DNA of 9,708 bases from Ruminococcaceae bacterium UBA4306 (GTDB taxonomy: Bacteria > Bacillota > Clostridia > Oscillospirales > Acutalibacteraceae), in the NCBI GenBank assembly GCA_002394725.1, contig DGUQ01000134.1, forward strand, positions 479 to 10,186, read 5' to 3'. The notes under the pieces were generated by a model. The model had not been told where the DNA came from and searched no databases. It worked only from the letters and a program-made list of their open reading frames with translations. The translations under genes and the position numbers were made by a program. Shown piece by piece: positions 6,921-9,708 of this stretch (position 1 is the first letter of the stretch; the number at the start of each line of letters is the position of its first letter).

Positions 6921-9708
6921 TCTGCGAAACACCATTTTCTTTACTCTCAAAACGATCGCCATTATCCTGGTCGTATGTTTTGCGTTAGAATACCCTGTCC
7001 AAATGCTCGGAAAAGCATACGCGGCAGAAAAGGTGTATTATATCTCCGAGGTCAAAACCTTTCAGGCTAAGACCGAAGCCGAGGCGATCAAGCTCTGTGA
7101 AAGCGACGGCTATACCTGCGCGAAGAAGGACCTCAACGCCGGCACGGGCAAGGACGCGGTCGTAATGGGCTACAAGCTCACTGAAGATAAGGATGAAGCG
7201 ATCTATGATATCAAGCTGCTCCACATGAACGGCGGTTATCAGATCAAGAACTACGCCGAGGCTAACGAGAAGCTCGAAAAGGATAACGCGGGCACGGGAG
7301 AAGCCCTGTACGACGCCGCGAACGAATTCATCGCCAACTATCAGGACGGCAGCCCTAAGGCACAGGAAGCCTATAAAGGACTCAACCTGTTCAGCATCCC
7401 CGAGGAGAATAATATCGGGCTGGGCGATTTTATCGTGCAGGACAAGGCGGACGATAACTTCTTTACCAAGATCGTTACCCGCGCCAGCTCCGGCGCCTTA
7501 ACCGCTATCGCTAATTTCCTCGCCTCCGGTCTGACGCCGCTCGAAAAGGGCAAAGACCAAAAAACAGGCAAGGAAAAGGATATCTCATGGGCTGACAAGG
7601 TCAGCGACAGCGCCCTTTGGAAGGTGCTCGAGAGTAAAAAGACCTCTAAGGATGAGCTTTCGAGCTATGACAAGGAGTACGGCGACGACGCCAACGCGTT
7701 TTTCAAGCAGCTCCAGAAGTTCGCGACTGATTTTGAAAACGCACAGTCTGCCTATGATGAAGGCGAGTATGTCGACAACGCGGAGAAGCTCAGTATGGAC
7801 GAGGCGGTGGAGGGCTCCGATGAGCCGACCGAAGAGGATCGCGCCATGACGTATGTCAACGCTTATAATTTCCTCAATGAATATGAAGCTTACCAGGGCA
7901 GACCGCTTGGTGAATTCCTTGTTGATATCGGCAAAAAGACGAGCGATAAGGTAGACCTCAGAAGGCTCTATCCCGTGATGGAGCAGATGACGTCCGCGCA
8001 GCGCAGAATGATCGGCTTGGTAGGCGTGCTGCCGCTGATCGGCTGTCTGGGCGAGAACAAGGCGAATCCCGAGGCTGAAAAGATCCTCAACCGCGCTAAG
8101 GCGAAGATCAAGGAGAAGATGGGTGAAAATTCCTTCTCAGTATGGATCAATACCAATCCCGAGCTGGCTGACAAAAAGGTCGCGTTCACCTCTGACGCCA
8201 TCCGTCTTAACGCCGCACAGCAGCTGGTCGGCCAAAAGACAGACATGGATAAGTGGAACGAAGCGAAAAAGATTGTGAACGACGTTCTCAAGTGGATCAA
8301 TGTCGGCAGCTCCGTTCTCTTTGTGCTGACCTGGCTTGCCGGAAATTACGGCTTAGCCGGACTGGTTCTCAAAACAGCGTCAACCGTTGTTGCCTCCACT
8401 ATTACTGCCATCGCTACCAAGTCGATTGCCATTTCGGCGATGGTCAGCAGCTGGACGGGTATCTTTTCCCTGGTAATACTGGCGGTAACCATTCTTTTCG
8501 CAATCATATCGCTCATTATCGACGCGATTTTGAAAAGCAGACCGAAGGAATACACCGAAATGGCTGATTTTGCGGTCGATACAAAGATCGACGACGGTAA
8601 TAATATCAACCTGATTTATGAGGCGGTCAAGGATAATCAAGGCAGGATCGCCGACCTGAACGCCTATGAGGCGCAAAACGGCTGGCTGTGCATGTACACC
8701 TCTAAGGATGAAAGATCCGGCAGCCCGATCCGCGCGGACGCAAACGGTAATGTTTTCGATATCGTCTACGGCGACACAAGCACGCCAAACGGCTATGAAT
8801 GCACAAGCGTGTTCGGCCAGATAACGCCCGCTAACTGCAACACCGGCGCGAAGTCCGACGATGTAAACGGTATCTTTATCAATTATCGCACCGAAAGATC
8901 GATAGCGAACAGCTCGCCCGACGCCAACACCGGCACACAGCAGAAGAGCAGTGGCTCAAAGAGCTACTATGCCGATATCGTCGTTGTTTCCGGCAAGGAT
9001 CCGCAAACTGTAAAGGCAAGGATCGCTAAGATGGAGGGCAAATATCAGGTCCTTGACCAGAACCTCTGTCCCGACGCCAGAAAGGTGCAGCTGAACGAGC
9101 CGCAGTACACCTACCTCGCCTACACCGTAACAGGCAATCCCAATCTTGCGGTTCGCGATATCAGGGTGGCGACCTTCCAAAACGGCGGTCAAATCAATTT
9201 CGGAGAGATCAACTACGGCTGCGCCGGTACACTCGGTTATCCGGCGTACGACAAAAATGAGGACAAAAGCTTCCCGGCGGATCTGGACGGTCTGTATATC
9301 ACCAAAAACGAGAATGCCGGATCTCCGATCGAGGTCGGCAAGCTGCATTTGGTATCCTCTCACAGCGAGGCGAAGGCAGGCTGGGAGCCTGTCACCACCT
9401 TCAGCGGACTGCCCTATAACTTCGCCACTACTCGCATGAGCTACGGCGGCGACAGCGATCCTGTAAGACTGAGAATGTCCGCATATAACTATACCGGATA
9501 CATGACAAAAACGGATAACACCTGGAACAATCCGAAGCGTTATCTTTACTATGAGCCGGAGGTAACATACACCTCGGGTACCAAATACCTCTCCGGTATC
9601 TTCTTCGGCTTCGGTACAGATTCAGAGAGCGGCGTTGGTTATCTCGGATCAACGGTAGCTAAAGTTACTCAACTGTTTGACACGCTCTCCGATCTCCCCA
9701 ATGTTGAA
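6898..9708 (+). CDS. Very large secreted/membrane protein with repeated modules (3' end outside window)
   Basis: Open for 937 codons with no stop before the window end. The start at 6898 is supported by a Shine-Dalgarno site and a signal peptide (residues 1-43: basic start, hydrophobic 12-30, cleavage near AYA/AE). Residues 46-119 form a GY...DLN...GYK.T...AI.DI module. Residues about 120-460 are helical and acidic, containing GLGDF (174) and RLYPVM (356). Residues 466-545 are a hydrophobic membrane region of at least two helices. Outside it follow modules at 596-667 (LY..K.E..G.PI type), 693-764 (DI type), 798-863 (LY type), and the start of another DI type at 897. It is a paralogue of the partial gene at 1-1922: GLGDF/PLGDL, LYP[VI], the hairpin, and ADLN...W-L-x-x-Y all align in order. 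It differs by having extra C-terminal modules instead of ending in an anchor. I know no experimentally described function; the modules may be beta-prism-like (MABP), at low confidence. Confidence 0.88.
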   Translation, partial: MIRTKEHNLRNTIFFTLKTIAIILVVCFALEYPVQMLGKAYAAEKVYYISEVKTFQAKTEAEAIKLCESDGYTCAKKDLNAGTGKDAVVMGYKLTEDKDEAIYDIKLLHMNGGYQIKNYAEANEKLEKDNAGTGEALYDAANEFIANYQDGSPKAQEAYKGLNLFSIPEENNIGLGDFIVQDKADDNFFTKIVTRASSGALTAIANFLASGLTPLEKGKDQKTGKEKDISWADKVSDSALWKVLESKKTSKDELSSYDKEYGDDANAFFKQLQKFATDFENAQSAYDEGEYVDNAEKLSMDEAVEGSDEPTEEDRAMTYVNAYNFLNEYEAYQGRPLGEFLVDIGKKTSDKVDLRRLYPVMEQMTSAQRRMIGLVGVLPLIGCLGENKANPEAEKILNRAKAKIKEKMGENSFSVWINTNPELADKKVAFTSDAIRLNAAQQLVGQKTDMDKWNEAKKIVNDVLKWINVGSSVLFVLTWLAGNYGLAGLVLKTASTVVASTITAIATKSIAISAMVSSWTGIFSLVILAVTILFAIISLIIDAILKSRPKEYTEMADFAVDTKIDDGNNINLIYEAVKDNQGRIADLNAYEAQNGWLCMYTSKDERSGSPIRADANGNVFDIVYGDTSTPNGYECTSVFGQITPANCNTGAKSDDVNGIFINYRTERSIANSSPDANTGTQQKSSGSKSYYADIVVVSGKDPQTVKARIAKMEGKYQVLDQNLCPDARKVQLNEPQYTYLAYTVTGNPNLAVRDIRVATFQNGGQINFGEINYGCAGTLGYPAYDKNEDKSFPADLDGLYITKNENAGSPIEVGKLHLVSSHSEAKAGWEPVTTFSGLPYNFATTRMSYGGDSDPVRLRMSAYNYTGYMTKTDNTWNNPKRYLYYEPEVTYTSGTKYLSGIFFGFGTDSESGVGYLGSTVAKVTQLFDTLSDLPNVE
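7033..7254 (+). repeat. Dispersed module, DI type, copy 1 (N-terminal)
   Basis: Residues 46-119 of the last gene: Y-I-S-E-V-K-T-F, an A-I-K-L-C helix-like stretch, D-G-Y-T-C, KKDLNAGTG, V-V-M-G-Y-K-L-T, D-E-A-I-Y-D-I-K-L-L. It directly follows the signal peptide. The pattern of GY, DLN-G-G, a hydrophobic GYK strand and a final aI-DI strand resembles repeats of beta-prism folds such as MABP; that comparison is from memory and uncertain. Confidence 0.55.
8293..8532 (+). other. Membrane-embedded hairpin region of the fourth gene
   Basis: Residues 466-545 are almost free of charge apart from K492, K508 and the terminal D542/K546. Strong helices are likely at about 466-491 and 519-541, with an Ala/Ser/Thr-rich stretch between that could be a third segment or a short inner loop. 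With an extracellular N-terminal domain after signal cleavage, two helices would return the chain to the outside for the later modules. Confidence 0.7.
8683..8898 (+). repeat. Dispersed module, LY..K.E..G.PI type, copy in gene 4 (first)
   Basis: Residues 596-667: W-L-C-M-Y-T-S-K-D-E, GSPIRAD, P-N-G-Y, V-F-G, then N-G-I-F-I-N-Y-R. It is the closest match to the module in the partial gene at 1563-1781, including the ADLN eleven residues upstream of the Trp. Confidence 0.6.
8974..9189 (+). repeat. Dispersed module, DI type, copy 2
   Basis: Residues 693-764: D-I-V-V-V-S-G-K-D, G-K-Y-Q-V-L-D-Q-N-L, then Y-T-Y-L-A-Y-T-V-T-G-N-P, A-V-R-D-I-R-V. The last part matches V-V-M-G-Y-K-L-T-E-D-K, A-I-Y-D-I-K-L of the N-terminal copy. 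Confidence 0.5.
9289..9486 (+). repeat. Dispersed module, LY..K.E..G.PI type, copy in gene 4 (second)
   Basis: Residues 798-863: G-L-Y-I-T-K-N-E-N-A-G-S-P-I, then G-W-E-P-V-T-T-F-S-G and Y-N-F-A-T-T. It aligns with M-Y-T-S-K-D-E-R-S-G-S-P-I and G-Y-E-C-T-S-V-F-G of the previous copy. Confidence 0.55.
9586..9708 (+). repeat. Dispersed module, DI type, copy 3 (cut by window end)
   Basis: Residues 897-937: Y-L-S-G-I-F-F-G-F-G-T-D-S-E-S. It resembles Y-A-D-I-V-V-V-S-G-K-D-P-Q-T at the start of copy 2, so another unit probably begins here and the alternation continues beyond the window. Confidence 0.4.

Overview
The window is almost wholly coding on the + strand: four consecutive large genes, the first entering from the left edge and the last leaving at the right edge, with no tRNA, rRNA, CRISPR array, transposase, integrase or phage gene visible. 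GC content is about one half, the Shine-Dalgarno sites are strong, the signal peptides are Gram-positive-like, and each completed protein ends in a membrane helix plus a short charged tail rather than an LPXTG anchor. This suggests a gut-type anaerobic Firmicute (Clostridia, perhaps Oscillospiraceae/Ruminococcaceae). That placement is an inference from style, not from a marker gene.

Layout. (1) Bases 1-1922: C-terminal 639 residues of a membrane protein with three transmembrane segments, a charged loop between the first two, and a C-terminal extracellular module. (2) 1958-5398: a 1146-residue surface protein with a signal peptide, a tandem pair of about 84-residue repeats, a long right-handed beta-helix of Pmp-type GG[AG][IVLM] rungs, beta-sandwich or Ig-like domains, an InlB B-repeat (Listeria-Bacteroides repeat) and a membrane anchor. 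(3) 5388-6920: a second, shorter beta-helix surface protein (510 residues), also with signal peptide and membrane anchor. (4) 6898-9708: the first 937 residues of a very large secreted or membrane protein that is still open at the window end. The junctions are a 35-base gap, an 11-base overlap and a 23-base overlap, each with a Shine-Dalgarno site, so the genes look like one translationally coupled operon.

The main discovery is that genes 1 and 4 are diverged paralogues, aligned by eye from before the membrane hairpin to the module after it, and that they bracket the two beta-helix genes. Gene 4 also carries a dispersed repeated module of two alternating types: a GY...DLN...GYK.T...AI.DI type and an LY..K.E..G.PI type. 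The second type also occurs in gene 1. These resemble repeats of a beta-prism fold, perhaps MABP-like, but that assignment is tentative. Overall the locus looks like a set of co-expressed, membrane-anchored surface proteins: two beta-helix adhesin-like proteins between two large paralogous membrane proteins. Adhesion, surface display or cell-cell contact is the plausible job. No catalytic motif was recognised.
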